A stretch of DNA of 64,000 nucleotides from Caballeronia sordidicola (GCF_002220365.1 NZ_MTHB01000109.1:62001-126000); one strand, 5' to 3'. Shown: positions 1-9,062, counted from the stretch's first letter. The notes: a model not told the origin generated them from the sequence alone. Made by a program: numbers and translations.

Positions 1-1054
1 CGCACAGGATGCGTGCGCCGCGCGCTTTTGCATCGTCGACGTGGCGCATGACTTTATCGAGTCCCGCACGCGTGGTCATGGGTCCCACGTCAGCATTTTC
101 CTGCGCGATGCCATCGGCTACGACCAGTCTGCGCGCGCCTGCCGAAAGCGCTTCGATGAAGTGCCAATAGGCATCCTCGTGCACATAAGCGCGATTGATC
201 GAGATGCAGATCTGGCCCGCATTGCGAAACGCGCGCCGCAATGTGCCCGCGACTGCGCGCTCCAGATCAGCATTGGCCGTGACGATCAGCGGGCAACTGC
301 CGCCCAGTTCCAGCGACAGCGACGTGATGCCGCTCACCGTCCGGTATATATCCTCGCCGGCGGCCTGCGAGCCGGTGAAGGCGACCTTGTCGATACCCGG
401 GTGACCCACGAGCAGCTTGCCCGTCGAGCGGCCGCCCATGATCAGGTTGGCAACGCCTGCCGGAAGACCGGCGGCATCGAGGCAGCGAAACAGTTCTTCG
501 GCACTTGACGGCGTGTATTCCGAGGGCTTGACCACGATCGTGCAACCCGCCGCGAGCGATGCCGCGAGTTTCCAGCCGATCAACTCCACCGGATAATTCC
601 ACGGAGCGATGGCGCCGACCACGCCGACCGGTTCCTTCTCCACGAAGCTGATGAAACCATCCTCTTCATTCGGTATGGTTTCGCCAAAAATCCGCACGGC
701 TTCTCCGGCGTAGTAATGGAACGCCTTCGCAAGCTTGCGTGCTTCGCCCAGCGCCTCCCCGAGCGGCTTGCCCATTTCGACCGTGATCGCGGTCGCGATG
801 CGGCGCTCGGCATGGGAGATTTCATCGCCGATCTTGTGCAGCACGCGGGAGCGTTCGAATGCATTGACCCATCGCCACGATGCAAAGGCGTGCGTTGCGG
901 CGGCGACAGCGCTATCCACCACCTGCTGATCCGCGTCCGGCGCGTGCGCGACAATCTGCTCCGTGCTCGGGTTGACGACGTCGAGCCACTGCGTCACGCC
1001 AGCGCTACCGAAGTGAGCGTCTATGTACATCTCGCACTTTCTGGGTTCTGTCAT
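1..1054 (-). CDS. Aldehyde dehydrogenase, NAD(P)-dependent (3' end beyond window)
   Basis: Reading the minus strand from ATG at 1054 gives 351 codons open to the window edge, so the C-terminal ~130 residues are missing. It is a classical ALDH that oxidises an aldehyde to an acid. The proline-tryptophan-asparagine turn (APWNYP, ~150-155), FTGS (~226-229), catalytic-site Glu249 in LELGG and nucleophile Cys283 in GQIC are all present. The gene starts 39 bp after the upstream permease stop, so it is probably the last known gene of the sugar ABC operon and may oxidise an intermediate of the imported sugar or polyol. Substrate cannot be read from the sequence. Confidence 0.9.
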   Translation of the reverse strand, partial: MTEPRKCEMYIDAHFGSAGVTQWLDVVNPSTEQIVAHAPDADQQVVDSAVAAATHAFASWRWVNAFERSRVLHKIGDEISHAERRIATAITVEMGKPLGEALGEARKLAKAFHYYAGEAVRIFGETIPNEEDGFISFVEKEPVGVVGAIAPWNYPVELIGWKLAASLAAGCTIVVKPSEYTPSSAEELFRCLDAAGLPAGVANLIMGGRSTGKLLVGHPGIDKVAFTGSQAAGEDIYRTVSGITSLSLELGGSCPLIVTANADLERAVAGTLRRAFRNAGQICISINRAYVHEDAYWHFIEALSAGARRLVVADGIAQENADVGPMTTRAGLDKVMRHVDDAKARGARILC

Positions 1055-1093
1055 GTCAGTTACGTCGTGTTGGTAAAACGTCGGCAGCGGCTA

Positions 1094-2134
1094 TCACTGC
1101 GAGACGAAGTTGACCCGGATGGCGTCGACCGCCACCGCGATAAAAATCAGGATGCCGCCGATCATCTGCACATAGAACGACGGCACCTCGGTGATCGCCA
1201 GGCCGACGTGAATCACCGTCAACAACAACACGCCGCCGAGGATGCCGGCCGCGCCACCGCGTCCGCCGAACACGCTCACGCCGCCAATGATCGGCGCTGC
1301 AATTGCATACAGCAGGAAACCTTCGCCCTGATCCGACGTAATCGCCATTTGCCATGCGGCAAGCAGGTAGCCCGCCACGCCCGACAACAATCCCGAGAGC
1401 GTGAAGGCAATGATCTTCACGCGATTGACGCGGATACCCGCCGAGTTGGCCGCCAGCGCGTTACCGCCGGTGGCATAGAGGCTTCGGCCAAGGACAGTCT
1501 TTCGCAGCAGGAAACCCATGCCCAGCAGCGCAATCAGGAACACGACCGGCATCACTGGCCAGTTGCCGAGGGTGGTCTGCCCGATCCAGATGTACAGGTT
1601 CGGCATATCCGAGATCGTGTTGCCTTGCGTGACCGCAAGCAGAGACCCCTGCAGCACGATCATGACCGCCAACGTCTGGATGAGCGACACCATCCGCAGG
1701 CGCGTGACGCACAGCCCGTTGAAGAAGCCGATGGCCGTCGCAGCCGCGATTCCCACCGGTACGCCGATCGCCGGCGACAGACCGAGCCTGGTAGTCACGA
1801 TCGCGCCAATGGCCGCCGAAAAGCCCATGTTGCTCGCTATCGACAGATCGATTTCCGCGACCATCAGCGGCAGCGACACAGCGAGGGCCAGCAGGCCGAG
1901 CACGGTCGCCTGAACGAGCACGTTTTGCAGGTTGGACAGCGTGAAGAAGAACGGATTCAGCACCCCGAATATGACGATCAGCGCGGCTAGCCACAGCCAT
2001 ACGACGTTCTGGAATAGCCATTGCACGCCAGTCTTCGAGCGGGGCGTTGCGGCGACGGGTGCAGCGGGTTGTGGCGACATGGTTGCAGCGTTGGAAGGTG
2101 AGGGGTGGGCGGGAAACTCGCTCCTGGGTTGCAT
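1094..2134 (-). CDS. Sugar ABC transporter permease, RbsC family
   Basis: Inner-membrane permease of 346 aa with about ten hydrophobic segments, of the ribose/xylose/AI-2 importer type (BPD_transp_2). The family motif around AEIDLSIAS (near residue 92) and the C-terminal GGVSVFGGRGG region are recognisable. A Pro/Ala-rich cytoplasmic N-terminus of ~35 residues precedes the first helix. The start at 2134 has AGGAG eight bases upstream; a later Met (2080) is less well placed. It lies between the ATPase gene and the aldehyde dehydrogenase gene on the same strand. Substrate is unknown. Confidence 0.9.
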   Translation of the reverse strand: MQPRSEFPAHPSPSNAATMSPQPAAPVAATPRSKTGVQWLFQNVVWLWLAALIVIFGVLNPFFFTLSNLQNVLVQATVLGLLALAVSLPLMVAEIDLSIASNMGFSAAIGAIVTTRLGLSPAIGVPVGIAAATAIGFFNGLCVTRLRMVSLIQTLAVMIVLQGSLLAVTQGNTISDMPNLYIWIGQTTLGNWPVMPVVFLIALLGMGFLLRKTVLGRSLYATGGNALAANSAGIRVNRVKIIAFTLSGLLSGVAGYLLAAWQMAITSDQGEGFLLYAIAAPIIGGVSVFGGRGGAAGILGGVLLLTVIHVGLAITEVPSFYVQMIGGILIFIAVAVDAIRVNFVSQ

Positions 2135-2149
2135 GACCTGACTCCTGAA

Positions 2150-2179
2150 TGTTCCTGACTGTTCCTGACTGTTCCTGAT
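2150..2179. repeat. 10-bp tandem repeat, 3 copies, between ABC ATPase and permease genes
   Basis: Unit TGTTCCTGAC occurs three times (last copy ends in T) only a few bases after the ATPase stop (2183-2185). Read on the coding (minus) strand each copy is TCAGGAACAG, so each carries an AGGA Shine-Dalgarno-like core. The array leads directly into the real AGGAG of the permease gene. Confidence 0.9.
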
Positions 2180-2182
2180 TGC

Positions 2183-3712
2183 TCAATTTGCAAGCGCGGT
2201 GCCGAACGCCGCCTGCAGAATGGCGTCCTTGTCGATGTCGGCACCGGTAAATTCCTGCTCGATCTGACCTCCCACGAAGATGCAGACGCGGTCGACCATC
2301 CTCACCATCTCGTCCAGGTCGCTCGTGATGACGATGACGCTCAGGCCTTCGCGCGTCAGTGCGTCGATGATCCGGTGCACCTCCTCCTTCACGCCCACGT
2401 CGATGCCGCGTGTGGGTTCATCGAGGATCAGGAGTTTGGGATCGGTGGCGAGCACGCGGCCGAGACAGACCTTCTGCTGGTTGCCGCCGCTTAGCGCGCC
2501 GAGCAGCACGCTGGGCGCCACGGCCTTCACGCGAAGATGATCGAAGTAGCGTTTGACGACCTGCTTTTCGGCGAACGCGTCGATCACGCCGGCGCGCGAG
2601 ACCTTGCCGAGACTCGACAGCGTGATGTTTTGCGCAATGCTTTGGAGTCCGACGAGTCCGTCGCGATGCCGGTCATCGGACAGGTAAGCAATACCACGTG
2701 CGAACGCATCTTCAGGATGTTGCGCGAAACCATAGCGCTGGGCGCCATGCGTAATGTGCCCTTGCTTGGCGTGGTTCAATCCGAACAACGACAGCCCGAA
2801 TTCCTTTGCGCCGGAACCCGGCAAACCCGCGAAGCCAACGATCTCGCCCGGCGCGATCGTGAAATTGCCGACTGCTATGTTCGGCGCGACCAGTCCTTCG
2901 ACACGCCATCCTTCGCTCGTTGCATGGGCATGCCGCGTTGCCCGGTCACGATAAAACAGCGGGACATCGCGACCGATCACGAGCTCTGACAGATTGTCCG
3001 AAGTGATCGATGAAATATCGTCCATCTCGCCGGCAAGACGCCCGTTGCGCAACACGGAAACCGCGTCGCAGATGCCAAGGATCTCTTCGTTGTAGTGCGA
3101 GATGAACACGAAACTCACACCCTGCGCCTTCAGGCTGCGCATGAAGCCGAACAGATGATCGCGGTCGGCCAGCGTCAGCGCGGCGGTGGGTTCGTCGAGG
3201 ATCAGGAGCTTTCCCCCGCTATGCAGCGCGCGCAGTATGTTCAGCTTGCGCTTGGCGACCGCTGACAGCGTGCGCGCCGGCATGCGCGGGTCGAGCCCTG
3301 TGCCTTCGAGCGCGGCGACAGCGTTCGCCAACAGTGCACGCTGGTCGACTGTCTTCATTAACCCGCGCCCGCGCTTGACCGGCCAGCGCCCGAGCATGAG
3401 GTTGTCCGCCACCGACATCGATTCGACAATCATCGGCTCCTGTGTCACCAGGAATACGCCCAATGCTTCCATCTGCTTGACGTCGAAACCCTGCACTTGC
3501 TCGCCGGCGAACGTGATGGTGCCCTCGGTCGGCGCGGTGAGTCCCGAGATCAGGCTGACGAGCGTCGACTTGCCCGCGCCGTTTTCGCCGAGCAGTCCAT
3601 GGATCGTGCTGCGCCGGATGTTGATCGAGACATGATCGAGCGCCGCCACGTTCTTGTAGCGCTTGACGAGGTTGTGCGTCCTCAATATGTACTCGGTGCT
3701 GCTGTCTGCCAT
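2183..3712 (-). CDS. Sugar ABC transporter ATP-binding protein, RbsA/MglA type (two nucleotide-binding domains)
   Basis: A 509-aa double-domain ATPase that powers the RbsC-type permease. Domain 1 has Walker A GENGAGKST (42-50), Walker B LLILDEPTA (169-177) and a degenerate signature (LSAVAKRK, 149-156). Domain 2 has an atypical P-loop (GLPGSGAKE) but a clean LSGGNQQK signature and LLILDEPTRGID. This asymmetry between halves is usual for the family. The gene follows the binding-protein gene after a hairpin-containing gap. Start 3712 is the first ATG and has only a weak ribosome-binding site. Confidence 0.93.
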   Translation of the reverse strand: MADSSTEYILRTHNLVKRYKNVAALDHVSINIRRSTIHGLLGENGAGKSTLVSLISGLTAPTEGTITFAGEQVQGFDVKQMEALGVFLVTQEPMIVESMSVADNLMLGRWPVKRGRGLMKTVDQRALLANAVAALEGTGLDPRMPARTLSAVAKRKLNILRALHSGGKLLILDEPTAALTLADRDHLFGFMRSLKAQGVSFVFISHYNEEILGICDAVSVLRNGRLAGEMDDISSITSDNLSELVIGRDVPLFYRDRATRHAHATSEGWRVEGLVAPNIAVGNFTIAPGEIVGFAGLPGSGAKEFGLSLFGLNHAKQGHITHGAQRYGFAQHPEDAFARGIAYLSDDRHRDGLVGLQSIAQNITLSSLGKVSRAGVIDAFAEKQVVKRYFDHLRVKAVAPSVLLGALSGGNQQKVCLGRVLATDPKLLILDEPTRGIDVGVKEEVHRIIDALTREGLSVIVITSDLDEMVRMVDRVCIFVGGQIEQEFTGADIDKDAILQAAFGTALAN

Positions 3713-3737
3713 GATCGGAAGCCCTGTTTGGAGGATC

Positions 3738-3762
3738 GGCGCCGCGCGAACGCCGCGGCGCC
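3738..3762. other. Intercistronic hairpin between binding-protein and ATPase genes
   Basis: Nine-base perfect inverted repeat GGCGCCGCG (3738-3746) / CGCGGCGCC (3754-3762) with a 7-nt loop. It lies in the 118-bp gap after the binding-protein gene of the same operon. No T-run follows, so it is more likely an mRNA-stabilising or attenuating stem that favours binding-protein expression than a full terminator; that role is inferred. Confidence 0.7.
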
Positions 3763-3830
3763 GTTCACATGGAACTGCTGCGAGTGCGGGTGCTTGGATA
3801 ACCTCGCGTCAGCCTTTCTTTAGCCTCGCT

Positions 3831-4916
3831 TCAGCTATACCGCAGGCCCCATTCGTTGTACGCGATATTGCCCCACTGACGCTTGTCCTTGACCGAACTG
3901 GCATCGACGACAAACGGCTGGATCACGAGACTCGGACCTGTATCGGATTTGTTGATCGGCGCTTTTTCCCAGAAATACTGGCTGTTTTGGTAAGGGCCCA
4001 GCGGCACAGGCTGGCCTTTGAGCGAATATTTGTCGAGCATCTCGACCGTGATCTGCGCGTACGCTATGGGGTCCTGCGACACCACGGCGTCCATGTAACC
4101 ATCGGCGATCCATTGCAGCGCGGCCGGCTCGCCGTCGATATTCACGAAGATCACGTGGCCCTGTTCGCCCACTTTCTTCCATTTTCCCTTTTGCTGCAAC
4201 GCCGTGACAATGCCGCGCGCCGGTGAATCGCTGGGGGCATGCACGGCATCGAGGTCGGGGTATTCGGACAGCGTCGCGAGCGTCACCGACAGCATGTTTT
4301 TCAGCAGCCCTTCCGTCGGCCGGCTGATCAGCTTGATATCCGGATACTTCTTGAAGGTCGCTTCCATGCCCTCCTTGCGCAGGCGCCAGGCGACCGATTG
4401 CAACGCGCCGTAGCAGTTAAGCACCGTTCCTTTGGGCGACCCATGCTTCTTCTTCAACGCATCGGCAATGGCTTCGGCCGCCATGACGCCGCCCGCATAA
4501 TTATCAAAGTCGACGGTCACGGCAACGTCGCCACCGAGCGCGGGGGTATCGATGATGCCGACTGGAATTTTCTTGAAGTTGTACTTCTTGATGGCGCTGA
4601 CGATGGCTTGGCTATCGATCGGGTCGGAGATGATGGCGGATGGGTTCTTGAGCAGAAGGCTCTGCCATTGTTCGAGTTGCGTGGTGGTGCTGAAGTTGGC
4701 GTTGACGGCCTGGAACGTCCAGCCCTTTGCCTCGACAGCGCGCTTGACGGCTTCCTGCTGGGTGGCGAAGAAGTAGTAGTCGAGGCTCTTGTTGCTGTAC
4801 GGCACAAACGGTTTTTGCTGCGCGGCTCCCAGTGTTGGCAAGGACAGCGCGCCAGCGGTGGCAGCCAGGTTCGCCAGGAATTTTCTGCGCGATACACCTT
4901 TTGAAGCGTCTTCCAT
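3831..4916 (-). CDS. Sugar ABC transporter substrate-binding protein, Tat-exported
   Basis: Periplasmic binding protein of the RbsB/peripla_BP_4 fold, 361 aa, first gene of the ABC operon. The N-terminus has a twin-arginine signal (SRRKFL, residues 9-14) followed by a short hydrophobic Ala/Leu stretch and a probable cleavage near AAQQ. Tat export is less usual than Sec for this family and suggests folding in the cytoplasm. GAGGAG lies just upstream of the ATG at 4916. The ligand is unknown; the linked aldehyde dehydrogenase fits a sugar, polyol or related alcohol. Confidence 0.9.
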   Translation of the reverse strand: MEDASKGVSRRKFLANLAATAGALSLPTLGAAQQKPFVPYSNKSLDYYFFATQQEAVKRAVEAKGWTFQAVNANFSTTTQLEQWQSLLLKNPSAIISDPIDSQAIVSAIKKYNFKKIPVGIIDTPALGGDVAVTVDFDNYAGGVMAAEAIADALKKKHGSPKGTVLNCYGALQSVAWRLRKEGMEATFKKYPDIKLISRPTEGLLKNMLSVTLATLSEYPDLDAVHAPSDSPARGIVTALQQKGKWKKVGEQGHVIFVNIDGEPAALQWIADGYMDAVVSQDPIAYAQITVEMLDKYSLKGQPVPLGPYQNSQYFWEKAPINKSDTGPSLVIQPFVVDASSVKDKRQWGNIAYNEWGLRYS

Positions 4917-5611
4917 GTTGTCTCCTCAATCACCAATAAAGAGGACCGACGCTGGATGGGTTGGTAGATCCAAGCCGGTAGTAAACTTGTTTTTATTCGT
5001 AGTATTACAACGCCAATGTAGGACTCTTCCCGGCTGCCGACAACTTAGGGTTTGTACTCCGTGTGACCCTGCAATCCATTAATACGCAATTACGTCATAT
5101 ATTTAAATGATACTTTTAATTTAATACACGAATATTTAGAAATTCTTGGCCTGATTACAATTGATAGTTTTACTACGATGTCAAAGGGCGTAAACAGATC
5201 GGATTCGCTTCGACCCGGCATGAAGCCCCGCAGCGTGTGCGGCACCGGCGACAACAAAATGGCGCTGCCTCTCGATCCCGGCGCGTTCGATTCACCCTGC
5301 CGCCTCAACGGCCGAACTGCTTACGAACCATCGCCAACGGCTTACCCCATATTGCATTTTGTATCGTCCGGTTAGCGCGCTGGCGGCACGATGCGTGGCG
5401 CAAGCATCCGTGGCGCGTTGACCCCACGTCTGTGGCAAGGGCCCGGAGCGGTCTTGCTGAGAAAGCTGTCGTTATCGTTTGGTTACTCGCCGTAGCAGAT
5501 GGCTTCAGTAGAAGCTGTTAAGTTCGGACCGGTCATGCAACTCATGCGAAATGTCCAGCGCATGAACGAGCGCGTGAACGATTGAAGCTCACCGGAAAAC
5601 GAAGGAGAAAT
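4917..5611. other. Intergenic region with AT-rich tract; promoter region of the sugar ABC operon
   Basis: About 700 bp between the divergent ABC operon and the small lipoprotein gene. A tract around 5083-5175 is strikingly AT-rich compared with its surroundings. TACTACG occurs at 5171-5177 and its complement CGTAGTA at 4998-5004, flanking the AT-rich tract as an inverted pair. No open reading frame here has a convincing ribosome-binding site. Confidence 0.6.
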
Positions 5612-5797
5612 ATGAAAAAGATAGCAGCTATGGCGGCCCTCGCAGCCGCAACATCGTTACTTGGAGGATGCTGGTGGGGACCGCCACCGGGCGGTGGCGG
5701 TTGGGGCGGCCCCGGACACGGCGGCCCAGGTGGCGGGCCAGGCGGTGGTGGTCCGCAGGGCGCTGTCATCGTGCCGCATATGACTTCTGTGACCTGA
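5612..5797 (+). CDS. Small glycine/proline-rich lipoprotein
   Basis: Sixty-one codons from an ATG preceded by GAAGGAG (5601-5607). The product opens with MKKIAAMAAL, a short hydrophobic stretch and the lipobox LLGGC with Cys20, so it should be lipidated and anchored in an envelope membrane. The mature part is only ~42 residues, mostly Gly and Pro (WWGPPPGGGG, then GGPG-type repeats), ending AVIVPHMTSVT. An in-frame upstream ATG at 5582 lacks a ribosome-binding site. Similar tiny Gly-rich lipoproteins occur in Burkholderia; function unknown. An opposite-strand proline-rich frame is a composition artefact. Confidence 0.7.
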   Translation: MKKIAAMAALAAATSLLGGCWWGPPPGGGGWGGPGHGGPGGGPGGGGPQGAVIVPHMTSVT

Positions 5798-5812
5798 GTA
5801 TCCATTTAACCC

Positions 5813-5830
5813 GGTCGGCCCATTGGCCGG
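5813..5830. terminator. Candidate hairpin terminator between convergent genes
   Basis: GTCGGCC / GGCCGGC, seven pairs including one G-U, around a CATT loop. It lies between the lipoprotein gene stop (5797) and the stop of the convergent dehydrogenase gene (5937). No clear T-run. Confidence 0.4.
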
Positions 5831-5936
5831 CATACCGAGCTTCCCCACAGTCCCTGACCAAGCAACGACCCTGCGTCGCGAAGGCGCAGACGGCTCACTC
5901 AATACTGAATGCACGCCACGGGATCCACGGAACCTT

Positions 5937-6836
5937 CTAACCAGCGATACCCTTGCCGTCCGACCAACTCTCGACATACTTGACGAGTTCAGTCATGTCG
6001 CGAGACTTGCCGTCCTGCATTGCCGCGTAGTTCCATACCTGACGTGCAGTGCTGCCTAACCACATCGGCACGCCAAGCGCCTGGCACTCTTCCACCGCGA
6101 GTCCGATGTCCTTGCAGACACTGCCGATCGGGAAGCCGAAATCGAACGTGCGCGGCAACACCTGCTTCGGGAATTTATCGAGCGTCGCGCCGTTCTTGCC
6201 GCTGCCCGCGTTGAACACCGACATCATCACTTCCGGGTCGAGCCCGCCCTTCACCCCGGCCACGAAAGCTTCCGACGTAATCGCAAACGCCGTCGACGAA
6301 AGCATGTTGTTCAGCAGCTTGAGCAATTGCGCCTGACCTGGCTTCTCCCCTACGATAAATACCTTCCCGAAGATATCGAATAGTTCGCTTACCTGAGCAA
6401 TGGCTTCCGGCTTGCCCGCGGCCATGACCGCGAGCGCGCCTTTTTGCGCGCCGGCCGCCCCGCCGCTGATGGGGGCGTCGACGGTTTCGATGCCTTTTTC
6501 AAGCAGTCCCGCCGCCACTTCCTGTTCCGTGCGCGAGCCGACGGTGGAGAGGTCGACCAGGATCTTGATCGCCTTGCCGTATACCAATCCGTGCGCACCC
6601 AAGGCGACTTCCTTGAAGATCGCGGGTGTGGGCAAGCTCGTGAAGACGACCTGCGCGCTATCGGCGACTTCGCGCGCACTGCTCGCCACCTGCGCGCCAA
6701 TTGCCGATAGCTCCGCCAGGGCATGCTCGTCGCGATCGTAGATCACCAGGCAATGACCATGCTCGATCAGGCGACGCGCCATGGGACGCCCCATGACGCC
6801 GACACCCACAAAGCCCAACTTCATTTTTTCCGGCAT
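5937..6836 (-). CDS. NAD(P)-dependent beta-hydroxyacid dehydrogenase, 3-HIBADH family (1 of 3 in the locus)
   Basis: Full-length 299-aa member of the 3-hydroxyisobutyrate / tartronate-semialdehyde reductase family, which interconverts a beta-hydroxyacid and its semialdehyde. Rossmann motif GVGVMG (11-16), substrate loop DAPISGG (120-126) and catalytic Lys173 in KLLNN are intact. GAGGAAG lies upstream of the ATG at 6836. It is the last gene of the minus-strand catabolic locus, downstream of MmgE/PrpD. Two family relatives lie at 11120 and 15370; differences in the substrate loop suggest separate substrates rather than a recent duplication. Confidence 0.92.
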   Translation of the reverse strand: MPEKMKLGFVGVGVMGRPMARRLIEHGHCLVIYDRDEHALAELSAIGAQVASSAREVADSAQVVFTSLPTPAIFKEVALGAHGLVYGKAIKILVDLSTVGSRTEQEVAAGLLEKGIETVDAPISGGAAGAQKGALAVMAAGKPEAIAQVSELFDIFGKVFIVGEKPGQAQLLKLLNNMLSSTAFAITSEAFVAGVKGGLDPEVMMSVFNAGSGKNGATLDKFPKQVLPRTFDFGFPIGSVCKDIGLAVEECQALGVPMWLGSTARQVWNYAAMQDGKSRDMTELVKYVESWSDGKGIAG

Positions 6837-6905
6837 GATGCTTCCTCGACAGTAATGAATGGTATGCGTGCCAAGCGGCCACCGTCCATGCGTGCGCTTA
6901 TGGAC

Positions 6906-8249
6906 TTACAGACAGGCGAGTTGCATGGGCAGGGACGCATCAGGCGCGCTTTCCAGCGCCCATAGCGCGTCGATCAATGGGGCGGGTTTGCGAGAGGATC
7001 CGCCGTATTCGGCCAATTCCCTGAGCTTGTTTTCGAGGTCAGAGTCCGCTAGCGGCGCTTGCAGGCTGCCGCGCGCTGCATCGATACGACGTGACATCGT
7101 TTCGCCCGAGCGCAACGTGATCGTCACCTGTGCGGCTTCGACTGAATACGCGGAGTCATCGACGAAATCCAGACGGCTTGCAAAGGCCCGCAATAAAGGA
7201 TCAGCCACCTCTGCATCGGTGAATTCAGCGAGGCCCGCTCGGCCTCTGGCCAGCGCGACAGCGACGCTATGTTGCGCGCTGACCTGCGCTTCGCGGCCAA
7301 GCGTGATGTTCGGCCGGTCGGTTCGTGCGCGCAGCAGCGGGTGACCCCGGAGCGTGACCCGCTCGACATCCGCGAAAGAAAAGCCCGGTGTCGCGGATAG
7401 TCCAAGGCACGCCTCGATAACAGGATTGAGCACGACGCCGCACGGGTAAGGTTTGTACGTATTCGACAACAACGCCCATTCGCTGCCGAGCGTGGTGAAT
7501 GCAGCGTCGACATCGGCGTCGGTGGCCTCGCTCATCACGCGCAGGAAGCCGCGCTCGCCTTCGATGGGCCGCTCGGGTCCAGCGAAACCGTCTTGCGCCA
7601 GCAACGCGGAAAGCAGGCCATTACGGGCCGCGTTGCCTACGCTGATGCTCTTCGACATGCTGCCCAGCGTTTCAACCAGCCCGGACGATTGCGCCGATGC
7701 ATTTCCAAATGCCCAGCCAATGTTGGCGGTGTCCAGATCCAGGGCCTTCGCACTAGCCGCCGCCGCGCCGAACACGCCACAGGTAGAGGTGATATGCCAG
7801 CCTCGTTGATAGTGCCCCGGCGACACCGCATTGCCCAGCCGGCACTCCATTTCTACGCCGAGTACAAACGCCAGCAGCCACTGCTTGCCGTCCAACGGCA
7901 ACGTCTGGGCGAGCGCGAACAAGGGCGCGGCCACCGATGCGGTAGGGTGAATGATGGTTGGCAGGTGGGTATCGTCGAAATCGAAGACGTTCGCGCTCAT
8001 CGCGTTCAGCGCGGCCGCATTCAGGATGTCGGTCTTCTCGCCACGTCCAATGAGCCCCGCTTCATGCCCTGAACTGAAGCGGCCGTACACGCTTACGGCT
8101 TTACTGATGCCCGGATCAGAGCAACCCGCGAGCGCCACTGCGAAGTAATTCACCAGCGCGCGCTTCGCCTCGTGACGCACCTTCTGCGGAATGTCTTCCC
8201 ACTGCGTCTGCGCGACGAACGAGGCCAGCCTACGCGTGATGTCTTTCAT
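6906..8249 (-). CDS. MmgE/PrpD family protein
   Basis: A 447-aa protein of the 2-methylcitrate dehydratase / iminodisuccinate epimerase / cis-aconitate decarboxylase fold. The typical N-terminus (ALVNYFAVALAG) and the central FDDTH followed by HPTASVAAP (near residues 91-105) mark the family active site. Members usually act on tricarboxylic or branched dicarboxylic acids. No prpB or prpC-like gene is adjacent, so a methylcitrate role is unlikely; a dehydratase or isomerase step on an unknown acid is inferred. GGAGG lies just before the ATG. It follows the SDR gene after 33 bp. Confidence 0.88.
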   Translation of the reverse strand: MKDITRRLASFVAQTQWEDIPQKVRHEAKRALVNYFAVALAGCSDPGISKAVSVYGRFSSGHEAGLIGRGEKTDILNAAALNAMSANVFDFDDTHLPTIIHPTASVAAPLFALAQTLPLDGKQWLLAFVLGVEMECRLGNAVSPGHYQRGWHITSTCGVFGAAAASAKALDLDTANIGWAFGNASAQSSGLVETLGSMSKSISVGNAARNGLLSALLAQDGFAGPERPIEGERGFLRVMSEATDADVDAAFTTLGSEWALLSNTYKPYPCGVVLNPVIEACLGLSATPGFSFADVERVTLRGHPLLRARTDRPNITLGREAQVSAQHSVAVALARGRAGLAEFTDAEVADPLLRAFASRLDFVDDSAYSVEAAQVTITLRSGETMSRRIDAARGSLQAPLADSDLENKLRELAEYGGSSRKPAPLIDALWALESAPDASLPMQLACL

Positions 8250-8282
8250 GAATGTCCTCCCTCCGGTACAACGACGATGCGT

Positions 8283-9062
8283 TCAACCAGCGAGCCAGCC
8301 GCCTTCCATTGGCATCATGGCCCCGGTTATCTGGCTGCCCGCGTCCGAGCAAAGGAACACGACAAGATCCGCAACATGTGATGCACTGATGAATTCGCCG
8401 GTAGGTTGCTTGCCGGTGAGGAAGTGCCTGACGGCGTCACTGTGACCCAGGCCTTTCTCCTCCATCAACTTCTCGATCCGCCTTTCAATATTCGGCGTCT
8501 TCACCGTCCCCGGGCAGATCGCATTGCACGTAATACCTTGATGAACCGTCTCGACTGCAACCGCGCGCGTCAGCCCGAGCAGCGCCGTCTTGGTCGTCAC
8601 ATAGTCCACGCGGTTCGGCGTGGCGCGTGAACCATACACCGACGTCATGTTGAAAATGCGACCCCAGCCACGCGCGCGCATGTCGGGCAGGACCCACTGG
8701 ATGGCGTGAAACGCAGCCGTCAGGTTGACTGCCAGCGCCTGGTTCCATCGGTCGGCGGGAAAATCCTCAATTGACGCAAAGTGCCTCACGACCGCGTTGT
8801 TGATCAAGATATCGATACCCCCCATGCGTTCGCGCGCCGTGTTCATCAGCGTCGACACCGCGCCAGGGTCGGTCAGGTCCGCTTCAACATAGGCGGCCTT
8901 GACGCCGTAATCCTGCTCGATGCGGGCCAAGGAATCGCTCATGCTCTCTGCCGCTTCGAGTCCATGGAACACGACGTTACATCCCGAACGGGCGAGGCCT
9001 TCAGCCATCGCAAACCCGAGGCCATTCGACGAGCCGGTGACCAGTGCAGACTTTCCTTTCAT
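8283..9062 (-). CDS. Short-chain dehydrogenase, 3-hydroxybutyrate-dehydrogenase-like
   Basis: A 259-aa classical SDR: TGSSNGLG cofactor motif (9-16), NNA motif, catalytic Ser in NMTSVYG and Tyr-x3-Lys in YVTTK. The stretch HFLTGKQPTGEFI near the C-terminus is typical of D-3-hydroxybutyrate dehydrogenases (BdhA), so the substrate is probably a 3-hydroxy acid, but many relatives of this kind act on other compounds. It is followed by MmgE/PrpD and preceded by the GntR gene across a 13-bp repeat array. Confidence 0.88.
   Translation of the reverse strand: MKGKSALVTGSSNGLGFAMAEGLARSGCNVVFHGLEAAESMSDSLARIEQDYGVKAAYVEADLTDPGAVSTLMNTARERMGGIDILINNAVVRHFASIEDFPADRWNQALAVNLTAAFHAIQWVLPDMRARGWGRIFNMTSVYGSRATPNRVDYVTTKTALLGLTRAVAVETVHQGITCNAICPGTVKTPNIERRIEKLMEEKGLGHSDAVRHFLTGKQPTGEFISASHVADLVVFLCSDAGSQITGAMMPMEGGWLAG

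Noticed and set aside
716-1990. 424-codon plus-strand frame opposite the aldehyde dehydrogenase and permease genes
   Set aside because: His/Arg/Asp/Gln-rich composition typical of the antisense frame of a GC-rich gene; the opposite strand encodes clear ALDH and permease motifs.
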